Shown: piece by piece, positions 7,905 through 16,463 of the stretch
Layout of the letters: each line of letters opens with the position of its first letter
Position numbering within the stretch: position 1 is the stretch's first letter
Position numbers and translations under genes: made by a program
Notes under the pieces: generated by a model
Seen by the model: the letters and a program-made list of their open reading frames with translations, nothing else
Database searches by the model: none
Told to the model about the DNA's origin: nothing
Assembly: GCF_012650175.1 (NCBI RefSeq)
Contig: NZ_JAAILI010000046.1
Span: 18,909 to 82,908 of the forward strand
Length of the DNA stretch: 64,000 bases
From: Sphingomonas sp. S2M10
GTDB lineage: Bacteria > Pseudomonadota > Alphaproteobacteria > Sphingomonadales > Sphingomonadaceae
Direction of reading: 5' to 3'

Positions 7905-9320
7905 ATGCCGGACCAGGAACTCCTTTCGACCGAACCCGCAACCGGCGCCGTGCTGTGGCGCCACCCGATCGGGGATGCGGATACCGAAGTTGCCATCGCC
8001 CGCGCCAGCTGGGCCGCCTGGGCGGCGCGGCCGCTCGCCGTACGGATCGAGGCGCTGCGCCGCTTCGCCAATGTCGTGCGCCAGCGCGCCGACGCCTTTA
8101 CCGACCTGCTCGCCCGCGAGACCGGCAAGCCGCTATGGGAAGCGCGCACCGAGGTCGAGACGGTGATCGCCAAGGTCGACATCTCGGTCACCAGCTATTC
8201 GGAGCGGACCGGCCAGCGCCGGATCGAAGCGCCGATGAACACCCGCCTCGCGCTGCGCCACAAGCCGCACGGCGTGCTGGCGGTGCTGGGCCCCTATAAC
8301 TTCCCCGCGCATCTGCCCAACGGGCATATCGTCCCCGCGCTGCTCGCCGGCAACGCGGTGGTGTTCAAGCCGTCGGAGAAGACGCCCGCCAGCGGCGCCT
8401 TCCTCGTCGAATGCTTCCACGCCGCGGGCATTCCCGAAGGCTGTATCCGCCTGCTGATCGGCGGCCCGGACCAGGGCAAGGCGCTGGCCAGCCACCCGGA
8501 CATCGACGGCCTTCTCTTCACCGGCTCGGCCAACACCGGCATCGCGCTCAACCGCCAGTTCGCCGCGCGCCCCGAGAAGATCCTGGCACTGGAGATGGGC
8601 GGCAACAACCCGATCCTCGTGTGGAATACGCCGGACCTCTATTCCGCCGCGGTGCTGGTGGTGCAGTCGGCCTTCACCACCGCTGGCCAGCGCTGCACCG
8701 CGGCGCGCCGGCTGATCGTCGACGAGAAACTGTTCGAGCCGCTGATGGCCGAGCTCAACAAGCTGATCGGCCGGCTGATCATCGGCGAGCCGCATGCCGA
8801 TCCCCAGCCCTTCATGGGCCCGGTGATCGACAACAACACCGCCGACATGCTGACCGAGAGCTTTCTCACCCTCTCCACCATGGGCGGCCGTCCGCTGCGC
8901 CATATGGAAAGGCCGATCGAGAACCGCCCGTTCCTCACCCCCGGCATGGTCGACATGACCGAGGCGCGCGAGAAGGTGGATGTCGAGCTGTTCGGCCCGA
9001 TCCTCCAAGTGTTCCGCAAGACGAGCTTCGAAGAGGCGATCGCGGAGGCAAACGACACCCGCTATGGCCTCTCCGCCAGCCTGGTGAGCCAGGATCCCCG
9101 GCTCTACGACCAGTTCTGGGCGAATATTCGCGCGGGTATCGTCAACTGGAACAAGCCGACCAACGGCGCCTCCTCGGCCGCGCCGTTCGGCGGCGTGGGC
9201 TGGTCGGGCAATCATCGGCCCAGCGCCTATTATGCCGCGGACTATTGCGCCTATCCGGTCGTCTCGTCCGAGTCCGAGCAGGCGCGCGCGGCGATGGGCG
9301 TGGGGCTGCGCGACGCCTGA
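7905..9320 (+). CDS. astD: N-succinylglutamate 5-semialdehyde dehydrogenase (AstD-like aldehyde dehydrogenase)
   Basis: A 471-residue NAD+-dependent aldehyde dehydrogenase. In the arginine succinyltransferase (AST) pathway AstD oxidises N-succinylglutamate semialdehyde to N-succinylglutamate. AstD-like marks are LGPYNFPAHLPNGHIVPALLAGN, VFKPSEKTP, the general-base glutamate in LEMGGNNP, the catalytic cysteine in TTAGQRCTAARR, and ELFGPILQV near the C-terminus. An AGAAGG ribosome-binding site precedes the ATG. No astA, astB, astC or astE is adjacent, so the pathway is split or the enzyme acts elsewhere. The specific AstD assignment rests on pattern similarity; membership of the ALDH superfamily is certain. 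Confidence 0.85.
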   Translation: MPDQELLSTEPATGAVLWRHPIGDADTEVAIARASWAAWAARPLAVRIEALRRFANVVRQRADAFTDLLARETGKPLWEARTEVETVIAKVDISVTSYSERTGQRRIEAPMNTRLALRHKPHGVLAVLGPYNFPAHLPNGHIVPALLAGNAVVFKPSEKTPASGAFLVECFHAAGIPEGCIRLLIGGPDQGKALASHPDIDGLLFTGSANTGIALNRQFAARPEKILALEMGGNNPILVWNTPDLYSAAVLVVQSAFTTAGQRCTAARRLIVDEKLFEPLMAELNKLIGRLIIGEPHADPQPFMGPVIDNNTADMLTESFLTLSTMGGRPLRHMERPIENRPFLTPGMVDMTEAREKVDVELFGPILQVFRKTSFEEAIAEANDTRYGLSASLVSQDPRLYDQFWANIRAGIVNWNKPTNGASSAAPFGGVGWSGNHRPSAYYAADYCAYPVVSSESEQARAAMGVGLRDA

Positions 9321-9409
9321 GCCGCCGTTAGGCTTTTCGCAACCCTTCCGCTTAACGACCATTTCAGCCCCCCGCCCGCATGGTATCCGCCTTCGGACGG
9401 GATAATCAG

Positions 9410-10351
9410 ATGGATACGGGGCGCACGTCCGCGACGATCTTCAGCCTCACGCACGACCTGCCGGCACCGCGCGCACCGCTCGCGGTGCTGGGGGACGGGC
9501 TGGATACGGGCCAACTCGCCTCGGGCGGCGAGCTTGTCGACTGCGGCATCCACTGGATCGGCCGCGCCGGCGCGCGGCTGCGCATCGAGCGGGAATTGGC
9601 CGAGTCCGTCCCGATCCAGCTACATTTCGGCACTGCCGAGCCGCTGATCGGCCGGACGCTCTGGTCCGATGGCGTCGAAGCGGGGCTCGCGTTCGACACG
9701 CCGGTGGACGTGCTGGGCATGGTCGCCCGCAATCTCGCCCGCGCGACGGCCGAGCGTCGCCGCCTGCCGCGAATCGAGTTGCGCCACACCGTCGGCGTGC
9801 ATCGCGGCGGCGAGGTCGAGCAGCTCCGCACGCGCGACATCTCGCAGGGCGGCGTCGGCGTCGAGGCACGCGGGCTTGGCGTCGACGAAGCGGTGCAGCT
9901 CACCTTCGACGGGCTGCGCCCGCTCGACGGCACGGTGCGCTGGATCGCGGGCGAGACCGCCGGCATCGTCTTCAGTGAGGAGCTGGGCTGGCAGACGCTG
10001 TTCCCCTGGCTGCGCGGCATCCAGCAGGCACCCGGTTCCCAGGCGGGCGGCAGCGAGCTGGACGGACTGCTGCAGGACAAGCTGGCGCTGCGGCTCGATC
10101 TGCCCGGCCGGGTCCGCGAAGGCGTGCGCTGGTGGAACTGCCGTATTCATGCGCTCACCGCGCAACAGGTGGAGTTCGAGGCGCGGCAGGACTTCGGTGC
10201 CGGTGCCGCGCTCTGGATCGCCCTGCCCGAGATCGGCGGGGGTCCGGCGCGGGTCGTGCGGGCCCGACACGGCCGCACGCTGGCCGAATTCCGCATGCCG
10301 CTGCGCGACAGCGACCTCCGTCTGCTCACCGCAAGCCGTCGAACCGGCTGA
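9410..10351 (+). CDS. PilZ-domain protein with repeated PilZ-like segments
   Basis: A 313-residue protein with a central segment RRRLPRIELRHTVGVHRGGEVEQLRTRDISQGGVGVEA. It matches the PilZ c-di-GMP-binding pattern: an arginine-rich R-x3-R motif followed by a D/N-x-S-x-x-G motif (here DISQGG). Flanking regions (GIHWIGRAGARLRIE... and CRIHALTAQQVEFEARQDFGAGAALWIALPE) resemble diverged PilZ barrels without the arginine motif, so it may hold three barrels with one competent for ligand. It is likely a c-di-GMP effector. The start at 9410 has a GGACGGGA-like site; an upstream ATG at 9380 lacks one. Confidence 0.75.
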   Translation: MDTGRTSATIFSLTHDLPAPRAPLAVLGDGLDTGQLASGGELVDCGIHWIGRAGARLRIERELAESVPIQLHFGTAEPLIGRTLWSDGVEAGLAFDTPVDVLGMVARNLARATAERRRLPRIELRHTVGVHRGGEVEQLRTRDISQGGVGVEARGLGVDEAVQLTFDGLRPLDGTVRWIAGETAGIVFSEELGWQTLFPWLRGIQQAPGSQAGGSELDGLLQDKLALRLDLPGRVREGVRWWNCRIHALTAQQVEFEARQDFGAGAALWIALPEIGGGPARVVRARHGRTLAEFRMPLRDSDLRLLTASRRTG

Positions 10352-10392
10352 AGCCGCTTGCATCGGCGGCCGCACGCCGCCAAGCGCGGGCC

Positions 10393-11574
10393 ATGGCACT
10401 TCTCCCCATCGCCGATGCCCAGGCACGGCTGCTCGCGCTCGCCGATCGCACGCCTGTCGAACGGGTGCGCCTGGCGAAGGCGATCGGCCGCTGGGCGGCG
10501 GAGCCCGTGGTGGCGCGCCGCACCCAGCCCGAAACCGATCTGTCGGCAATGGACGGCTATGCGCTCCGCTTCGCCGACCTTCCGGGCCCCTGGACCGTGA
10601 TCGGCGAGAGCGCGGCAGGCGCCGGCTTTCCCGGCAGCGTCACGCCCGGCGCAGCCGTCCGCATCTTCACCGGCGCGCCGATGCCGCCCGGCGCGGACAC
10701 CGTGCTGATCCAGGAAGAAGCCGCGCGAGAGGGAGACCGCCTGATGCTCGCCGGGGAAGGCCCGGCATATCCCGGCCGCAACACCCGCCGTCGCGGCCTC
10801 GATTTCGCCGAGGGCGAGACGCTGATCGCCACGGGCGAGCGCCTGACGCCCGCGCGGATCGCGCTCGCCGCGATCGGGGGGCACGCGACGATCCCGGTGC
10901 ACCGCAAGCTCCGCGTCGCCATCGCCGCGACCGGCGACGAGCTGGTAGCACCTGGGGCCGCCATCGGCCCCGCACAGCTTCCCGAATCGAACCGCACCAT
11001 GCTCGCCGCGCAGTTCGCCGATCTGCCGGTGGAGATCGTCGATCTCGGCATCCTGCCCGACGACCTTGATGCGCTGACCCGTACCTTCGCCGACGTGCAG
11101 GCCGACCTGCTGGTGACCAGCGGCGGCGCCTCGGTCGGCGATCACGACCTGGTCCGCCCGGCGCTGGAAGCCGCCGGCGCGACGATCGACTTCTGGCGAA
11201 TCGCGCTGCGCCCGGGCAAGCCGATGATGGCGGGTCGACGCGGCGACATGGTGGTGCTCGGCCTGCCGGGAAACCCCGTCTCGGTCTTCGTGACCGCCCT
11301 GCTCTTCGCCAAGCCCTTGATCGCGCACCGTTCCGGCGCCGCGGACCCGTTCCCGCCGCTCCGCGCCGCGATCCTGGCCGAGCCGCTCCCTGCCAACGGC
11401 CCGCGCACCGATTACCTTCGCGCCGCGGTGATCGACGGTCGCGTCCATGCCTCTGCGATCCAGGACAGCTCGATGCTCCGGACCCTCGCGCGCAGCACCT
11501 GCCTGATCGTCCGCGCCCCCCATGCGCCAGCCGCAAATATCTCCGACTCGGTGGAAATCCTCGACATCGCTTGA
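10393..11574 (+). CDS. moeA: Molybdopterin molybdenumtransferase MoeA
   Basis: A 393-residue enzyme that inserts molybdate into adenylylated molybdopterin to form Mo-cofactor. Family motifs in order are ETDLSAMDGYA, IFTGAPMPPGADTV, the MoCF-domain segments ATGDEL and TSGGASVGDHD, and GLPGNPVS, followed by the C-terminal beta-barrel domain. The length is normal. A longer upstream extension of the frame overlaps the PilZ gene and has no family similarity, so the ATG of MALLPIADAQ was chosen. Its stop codon TGA lies inside the TTGACA -35 box of the lexA promoter. moaA, of the same cofactor pathway, lies at 49.5 kb. Confidence 0.95.
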   Translation: MALLPIADAQARLLALADRTPVERVRLAKAIGRWAAEPVVARRTQPETDLSAMDGYALRFADLPGPWTVIGESAAGAGFPGSVTPGAAVRIFTGAPMPPGADTVLIQEEAAREGDRLMLAGEGPAYPGRNTRRRGLDFAEGETLIATGERLTPARIALAAIGGHATIPVHRKLRVAIAATGDELVAPGAAIGPAQLPESNRTMLAAQFADLPVEIVDLGILPDDLDALTRTFADVQADLLVTSGGASVGDHDLVRPALEAAGATIDFWRIALRPGKPMMAGRRGDMVVLGLPGNPVSVFVTALLFAKPLIAHRSGAADPFPPLRAAILAEPLPANGPRTDYLRAAVIDGRVHASAIQDSSMLRTLARSTCLIVRAPHAPAANISDSVEILDIA

Positions 11575-11599
11575 CACGACCTCGGAACATTGCATAAAC
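11571..11599 (+). promoter_or_regulatory. lexA promoter
   Basis: A perfect -35 box TTGACA (11571-11576) overlaps the moeA stop codon. A -10-like CATAAA follows at 11593-11598 with a 16-base spacer. The lexA start is 33 bases further on. This is the clearest sigma70-type promoter seen in the window. Confidence 0.7.
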
Positions 11600-11614
11600 G
11601 TTCCCAGTCTGTTC
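11600..11614 (+). promoter_or_regulatory. LexA (SOS) box, alphaproteobacterial direct-repeat type
   Basis: GTTC-CCAGTCT-GTTC, which is the GTTC-N7-GTTC direct repeat recognised by alphaproteobacterial LexA. It starts one base after the -10 element, so bound LexA would block transcription initiation. It lies 18 bases before the lexA ATG, fitting autorepression. Confidence 0.8.
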
Positions 11615-11631
11615 TGGACCCGGAGGATTGG

Positions 11632-12309
11632 ATGCTCACGCGCAAGCAGCACGAGCTGATCTGCTTCATTGCCGACCGCCTTGCCGACACCGGCGTGTCG
11701 CCCTCGTTCGAGGAAATGAAAGAGGCGCTCGACCTCAAGTCGAAATCGGGTGTGCACCGCTTGATCAGCGCGTTGGAAGAGCGCGAGTTCATCCGCCGCC
11801 TGCCCAACCGCGCCCGTGCGCTCGAGGTGCTTCGCATGCCCGAGCGCGGCGAACGCAAACCTGCGGCAAAGGTGGCAAAGCCCGCTGCGACGGCGGCCGC
11901 ACCGGTAGCGCCGCCCGCGCCCGCCAATGACGTGGTGGAGATCCCGCTGCACGGCCGTATCGCCGCCGGCACCCCGATCGAGGCGCTCGAAGGCTCGACG
12001 ATGCTGCCGGTGCCGGCGGCGCTGCTCGGCGCGGGCGAACATTATGCGCTCGAAGTGGCCGGCGATTCGATGGTGGAGGCCGGTATTCTCGACGGCGACT
12101 ATGCGCTGATCCGCCGCACCGAGACCGCGCGCGATGGCGAGATCGTGGTGGCGCTGATCGACGATGCCGAAGCCACGCTGAAATATTTCCGCAAGGAAGG
12201 CGCGATGGTGCGGCTGGATCCGGCGAACCGCGATTATTCGCCGCAGCGCTATCGCCCGGACCAGGTGCGGGTGCAGGGCCGACTGGCCGGTCTGCTGCGG
12301 CGTTATTGA
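11632..12309 (+). CDS. lexA: SOS response repressor/protease LexA
   Basis: A 225-residue repressor that binds SOS boxes and self-cleaves when RecA is active. The N-terminal winged helix is [17 protein letters not shown]...[35 protein letters not shown]. A flexible Ala/Pro linker spans residues about 72-99. The C-terminal S24 peptidase part has the cleavage bond A112-G113 (GRIAAGTP), the catalytic serine S146 in AGDSMVEAG and the general-base lysine K184 in ATLKYF. The start was placed at MLTRKQ, the conserved family start; an in-frame ATG 42 bases upstream would include the operator. It is autoregulated through the box at 11600-11614. Confidence 0.97.
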   Translation: MLTRKQHELICFIADRLADTGVSPSFEEMKEALDLKSKSGVHRLISALEEREFIRRLPNRARALEVLRMPERGERKPAAKVAKPAATAAAPVAPPAPANDVVEIPLHGRIAAGTPIEALEGSTMLPVPAALLGAGEHYALEVAGDSMVEAGILDGDYALIRRTETARDGEIVVALIDDAEATLKYFRKEGAMVRLDPANRDYSPQRYRPDQVRVQGRLAGLLRRY

Positions 12310-12325
12310 TCCTTTGCCCCGGTGC

Positions 12326-12350
12326 GGGCGAACTTGCGCGATGTTCGCCC
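12326..12350. terminator. Hairpin downstream of lexA
   Basis: A perfect 8-bp stem (GGGCGAAC / GTTCGCCC) with a 9-base loop, starting 17 bases after the lexA stop. It lacks a clear T-run, so it could be a weak terminator or a 3'-end stabilising structure. Confidence 0.45.
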
Positions 12351-12489
12351 GCCCGCGACCCGTCTTCGCTGATCTTGTGAAGATTGAGATGCAACATATC
12401 TGATTCAACAGGTCGTACGGATCGACGATCTTCCCTGATACCGCTTCTTGTGACAATCTTCACCGGCTGCGGCGTCGGGGAGGGATCGG

Positions 12490-13398
12490 ATGCGCGTATC
12501 TTTTCTGGCACTTCTTGCGGGCGTGCTGCTGCCGCACTCGGCGATGGCCCAACAGACCGCCCCGCCCGCGGGAAACACCCCAGCGCCAAAGGGGGAGACG
12601 CCGGCGGCGGATCCCATCATCGTCACCGGCCGCCCATTGCCGTCCAAAGACGAGATACGCGCGCTGACCCGCGCGATCACCCCGGCCAATCCTGCCGGTG
12701 ACCCGCTTTCGCGCTTCCACGATCCCGTATGCCTCGGGAGCATCGGGTTCGACCGGGCAACGCTGCTGGCGATCGGCGACCGGTTCGCGGCGGATGCCGA
12801 GCAGGCCGGGCTTCAGCTCGCGGGCGGCGGTTGCAGGCCGAACGTGCTCGTCCTGTTCGTGGACGATGTGCAATCCGAGATTGACCAGCTGGTGAAGCGG
12901 AAATGGTGGATCTTCGGCGATCGCACCCCGAGCGAGATCCGCAGGATCGTACACGAACGCGGGCCGGTCCGCGCATGGAGCAACAGCGAGATCCGCTCCC
13001 GAGACGGTGACCGGATCAATAATGACGGCACGCTGCGCATCGCCAGCGCCTCCCGGATCGTCGCGCCCATCCGGAAAGACACGCTGGCCGCCATTGTGCT
13101 GATCGAGCGATCGGCGGCAGTCGGCAAGACGACGCACCAGCTTGCCGATTATGTGGCGATGCGCGCGCTTGCCGGGGCCCGTCCTGGACAGACGAGCGAC
13201 ACCGACACGATCCTCGCCCTGTTCGCCGCTAATGCCACACAGGCGCCGGGCGAGCTGACCGCCTTCGATCTCGGCTATCTGCGGGGCCTGTATGCGGGAC
13301 CGGCCAATGCGTTCGCCCGCAGCACGCAGGCGCAGATCGTCCGGACGATCGTGAAGGCCAAGGACGCGAAGGCTATCGGCGCTGCCGCGAAGCCCTAA
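12490..13398 (+). CDS. Secreted protein of unknown function
   Basis: A 302-residue protein with a cleavable signal peptide (MRVSFLALLAGVLLPHSAMA, cleavage before QQ) and a Pro/Ala-rich stretch ending in DPIIVTGRPLPS, a phrase often found just after the signal peptide in sphingomonad periplasmic proteins. The rest is mixed alpha/beta with two cysteines (DPVCLGS and GGGCRPN) that could form a disulfide. I recognise no catalytic motif. A good ribosome-binding site (GGGGAGGGA) precedes the ATG. It ends 14 bases before the convergent metallo-beta-lactamase-fold gene. Function unknown. Confidence 0.7.
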   Translation: MRVSFLALLAGVLLPHSAMAQQTAPPAGNTPAPKGETPAADPIIVTGRPLPSKDEIRALTRAITPANPAGDPLSRFHDPVCLGSIGFDRATLLAIGDRFAADAEQAGLQLAGGGCRPNVLVLFVDDVQSEIDQLVKRKWWIFGDRTPSEIRRIVHERGPVRAWSNSEIRSRDGDRINNDGTLRIASASRIVAPIRKDTLAAIVLIERSAAVGKTTHQLADYVAMRALAGARPGQTSDTDTILALFAANATQAPGELTAFDLGYLRGLYAGPANAFARSTQAQIVRTIVKAKDAKAIGAAAKP

Positions 13399-13412
13399 AC
13401 CGCGGCGCGGCG

Positions 13413-14273
13413 TTATCGCGCCTGCTCGGCCTTCAGCGCCGCCTCGAATGCCTTTTGGGCCGCGTCCACCCGGCGCCCGAGTTCGCCGGGATCGACGAAC
13501 GCTTCGGAGTCGCCCGCCAGTTGCCGGGCGCGCTTGGCCGCCAGGTCGAACTGCTCGGCATGGAAGCTCAGGAACACATCCGCCTGGGTCGCGCGCAGCT
13601 TGGCAAAGGTCGCGCGGAAGTCGGCAGGCGCGGCGTCATAGCCATGGCCGGGCGTCAGCGGCTGATCGGCGACGCTAAGGCTGCCGGCGAACAGCACGGT
13701 CAGACTGTCGCCGCCCGACGGCACCTGCAGCGTGAAGCTGGTGCAGCCCTTGGTGTGCCCCGGCGTCAGATGTGCGACCAGCGTGTTGGTGCCGAGGCGG
13801 ATCTCCTCGCCGTCCTTGATTTGGCCATCCACCTTCACCGGGGGCGCGGCGATCGAGATGTCCGGGCGATAGTCGGACCTGCCCGCCTCCAGCGCCGGCG
13901 TGTCCGCTGCGCTCGCCAGCAGTCGGGCGCCGGTACGCCGCTTGAGCTCGGCAAGGCCGCCGTCATGGTCCCAATGCGCATGGTTGATCAGCAGGATCTT
14001 CACGTCGGTCAGCTTGAAGCCCAGCTTCTCGATATTCGCGGCGATCAGCGCTGCGCTCTCGGGCATGCCGCCGTCGATCAGGATATGCCCTTGCGGGCTG
14101 GTGATCAGATAGGCGGCGATACCGGCCGTGCCGACATAGTGGACGTTGCCGAGGATCCGGAACGGGGCGACCGGCTGGTTCCATTCGGCGCGGACCTTTG
14201 CCCAGTCGGTTCCCTGCGCCAGCGCCGGGGACGCCAGGCCAAGTGCCGAGGCCGCAAGCAATATCCGGATCAT
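13413..14273 (-). CDS. Subclass B3-like metallo-beta-lactamase-fold hydrolase, secreted
   Basis: A 286-residue periplasmic di-zinc hydrolase. The signal peptide is residues 1-19 (cleavage ALA-Q). The zinc ligands of subclass B3 are all in place: H98-A-H100-W-D102-H103, H173 in TPGHTKGCTSF and H238 in SFHAEQF. The GHTxGCTS and HAEQF contexts are typical of B3 beta-lactamases rather than glyoxalase II or lactonases. Carbapenem and penicillin hydrolysis is therefore plausible but unproven; many sphingomonads carry such chromosomal genes without clinical resistance. It overlaps the comEC stop by ATGA (14270-14273), implying translational coupling. Confidence 0.85.
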   Translation of the reverse strand: MIRILLAASALGLASPALAQGTDWAKVRAEWNQPVAPFRILGNVHYVGTAGIAAYLITSPQGHILIDGGMPESAALIAANIEKLGFKLTDVKILLINHAHWDHDGGLAELKRRTGARLLASAADTPALEAGRSDYRPDISIAAPPVKVDGQIKDGEEIRLGTNTLVAHLTPGHTKGCTSFTLQVPSGGDSLTVLFAGSLSVADQPLTPGHGYDAAPADFRATFAKLRATQADVFLSFHAEQFDLAAKRARQLAGDSEAFVDPGELGRRVDAAQKAFEAALKAEQAR

Positions 14274-16435
14274 CGTCGATCTCCCTTCGCGGCGCTGAAT
14301 GGGGGCTGGACGGTGGGCGGGTCAAGCCATGGGTGACGGCCCCGCCCGCGGACGCGACGCACCGATCCATCCGGGAAAGTCACGGCGATGCCCCCGGTCC
14401 GGGCGAGAGTCTCCCGGTCGAGCCGCAGCCAGCGCGGGTGGCAGGCGCGCGGCAGGCGGCGTTCGCTGATCATCACGTCGCTCGCCGCGCAGACCGCGAC
14501 CAGATCCCGCCACGCGACCGGATACGCGCTGCGGGTGGCGGCAACCCGCCAGTGCCGACCGCGCCGGGCAAGTGCCGCCACGCACAGATCGGGGCTGCAT
14601 CGTGCGTCCGGGCGATCCGTCAGCGCCGCCAGCGCGTCCGCCTCCACGCCGCCATTCTCTCCTAGCACCTGGCGCGTGAAGTCGCCGGCGCGGTCCCGCA
14701 GCAGCGCGAAACTGCCATCCGCCATGCGTAGCGCGGCGTGCCGGCCGTCGCCGGTCACCAGCAGGTCCGGCCCCGGCGTGGCCGCCGCCCAGAGCGCGCC
14801 GAGGCATAGCGGCACCAGCCCCAGCATCCGCGCCCGCGTGCGCCACAGGCCGATCCACAGCCCGCCCGCGACCATGGCCGCGAACGCACCCGCCGGCATG
14901 ATCGGAAGCGCCGCCACCGCCCCCGGCGCGTCTGCTACGGCGTGCGCGATCCCCAGCAGCAGCGCCATGGCCTTGGCGGTAAGCCACCAGAAGGGCGCGC
15001 CCACTCCCGCCAGATCGGCAACCAGCGCCAGCGCCTCCAGCGGCATCACCACGAAGGTGGTCAGCGGGATCGCGACGATATTGGCCAGCGCGCCGTACAC
15101 GCCGGCCTTGTGGAAGTGGAACAGGCCGATCGGCATCAGCGCCAGCTCCACCACGATGCCGGTGAGCAGCAGCGACCCCGCCCCGCGCGCGATGCGCCGC
15201 GCCACGCTTTCCTCCCGCGCCTCGAACCAGCGGCGCATGCGCGGGCTTTCGTGCAGCGCGACGATCGCCGCGACCGCGGTGAAGCTCAGCTGGAAGCTGG
15301 CGCCTGCCACGGACTCGGGCCAGAGCAGCAGCACCAGCAGCGCCCCCGCCGCGACCAGCCGCAGCGTCAGGGCCTCACGCCCCAGGCTCAGTGCTACCAG
15401 CACCAGCAGCGCCGCGACGCAGGAGCGTATCGTCGGCACCTGCCCGCCGGTAAGCCAGGTATAGCCGATCGCGGCCAGCGCGCCCGCCGCCGCGGCGACC
15501 AGAGGCAGCCGCACGCGCAGCGCCAGCCAGGGGCTGAGCGCGAGCAGCCGCAGCACCGCCAGCATCGCCGCGCCGGTCACCGCCGTCACGTGCAGGCCGC
15601 TCACCGACAGGAGATGCGCAAGGCCTGCCCGCCGCATCGCCTCGCCGTCAGCCTCGCTGATCGCGCCCTCGTCGCCCGTGGCAAGCGCGCTGGCGATGCC
15701 ACCGGCGCTTCCGGGGAGGCGCGACTCGATATGGGCGGAGAGCGACGCCCGCAGGTCCCGCCCGGCCTGGGCGGGCACGCGCAGCACGCGGATTGCATCC
15801 AGCGCCTTGCCCGTCGCCCCGATGCCGTCGAACCACGCGACCCGGCGAAAATCATAGGCACCAGGCACCGACGGTCCAGGCGGCGGCACCAGCCGCGCCC
15901 GCAATGCGATCCGCGCACCCGCCACGATTCCGGCAGGCGCGCCCGCCTTCTCCACGTTCACGCGCAGCTTGGGCGGAAGGTCGTCGCGCCCGAGCGGGGC
16001 AAGGACAAGGCGCACCAGCCCACGAGCGGTCAGCGTGTCGACCCGCAGCACATCGGCATCGAACACCGCCACCACCGGTCGCGCCAGCACGGGGGCGGCG
16101 ACGCGCTCCGCCCGCCACCAGATCGACCCGCAACCGCCGGCGAGGAGCAGGCCGCCCACCAGCAATGCCCGCCCGGCCCTGCCCGGGAGCAGCGCGCCGA
16201 TCATCCCCAGCCCCAGCGCGGCGAACAGAAACCCGGTCCATTGCCGCGGATCGTCGAGGAGGAACCAGGCAGCGACGCCGGCCCCGAACGCGATCGGCAG
16301 CCACAACGGCAATTGCCCCCGCTCCGCTTCCAGCCAATGCTCGATCCCACCACGGCCCTTGGGGAATCCCCAGCCCGCCCCCATTTGAAGGCCCGGAAAC
16401 CCCGTGCTAGGGGCCTCGGCGGCTGAACTGGCCAT
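14270..16435 (-). CDS. comEC: ComEC/Rec2 family DNA-uptake channel protein
   Basis: A 721-residue inner-membrane protein of the ComEC family, which conducts single-stranded DNA into the cytoplasm during transformation. After an N-terminal hydrophobic region (about residues 35-95) comes an OB-like periplasmic DUF4131 domain. The multi-helix competence domain follows, with the conserved segment [20 protein letters not shown] and many hydrophobic helices. The C-terminal about 150 residues occupy the place of the beta-lactamase-like domain but lack the HxHxDH zinc motif, so that domain is degenerate, as often in alphaproteobacteria. The start MASSAAEAP at 16435 leaves 28 bases to the divergent gltX start. 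It is followed without a gap by the B3-like hydrolase. Confidence 0.88.
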   Translation of the reverse strand: MASSAAEAPSTGFPGLQMGAGWGFPKGRGGIEHWLEAERGQLPLWLPIAFGAGVAAWFLLDDPRQWTGFLFAALGLGMIGALLPGRAGRALLVGGLLLAGGCGSIWWRAERVAAPVLARPVVAVFDADVLRVDTLTARGLVRLVLAPLGRDDLPPKLRVNVEKAGAPAGIVAGARIALRARLVPPPGPSVPGAYDFRRVAWFDGIGATGKALDAIRVLRVPAQAGRDLRASLSAHIESRLPGSAGGIASALATGDEGAISEADGEAMRRAGLAHLLSVSGLHVTAVTGAAMLAVLRLLALSPWLALRVRLPLVAAAAGALAAIGYTWLTGGQVPTIRSCVAALLVLVALSLGREALTLRLVAAGALLVLLLWPESVAGASFQLSFTAVAAIVALHESPRMRRWFEAREESVARRIARGAGSLLLTGIVVELALMPIGLFHFHKAGVYGALANIVAIPLTTFVVMPLEALALVADLAGVGAPFWWLTAKAMALLLGIAHAVADAPGAVAALPIMPAGAFAAMVAGGLWIGLWRTRARMLGLVPLCLGALWAAATPGPDLLVTGDGRHAALRMADGSFALLRDRAGDFTRQVLGENGGVEADALAALTDRPDARCSPDLCVAALARRGRHWRVAATRSAYPVAWRDLVAVCAASDVMISERRLPRACHPRWLRLDRETLARTGGIAVTFPDGSVRRVRGRGRHPWLDPPTVQPPFSAAKGDRR

Positions 16436-16463
16436 CGAGACAACAGACTGGGAGCATGCGCGC

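Noticed and set aside
9316..9335. Terminator after the astD-like gene (GCCT..AGGC then TTTT)
   Set aside because: Only a 4-bp stem with an 11-base loop; too weak to call.
10147..12456. 769-codon open frame on the minus strand
   Set aside because: It is antisense to moeA and lexA, whose catalytic residues and regulatory sites are all in place. Its composition is Arg/Gly/Ala-rich shadow coding with no family motif.
16404..16463. Upstream ATG start for gltX
   Set aside because: It would overlap the divergent comEC coding region and adds 20 residues without similarity; the TTG at 16464 has a ribosome-binding site and fits family length.
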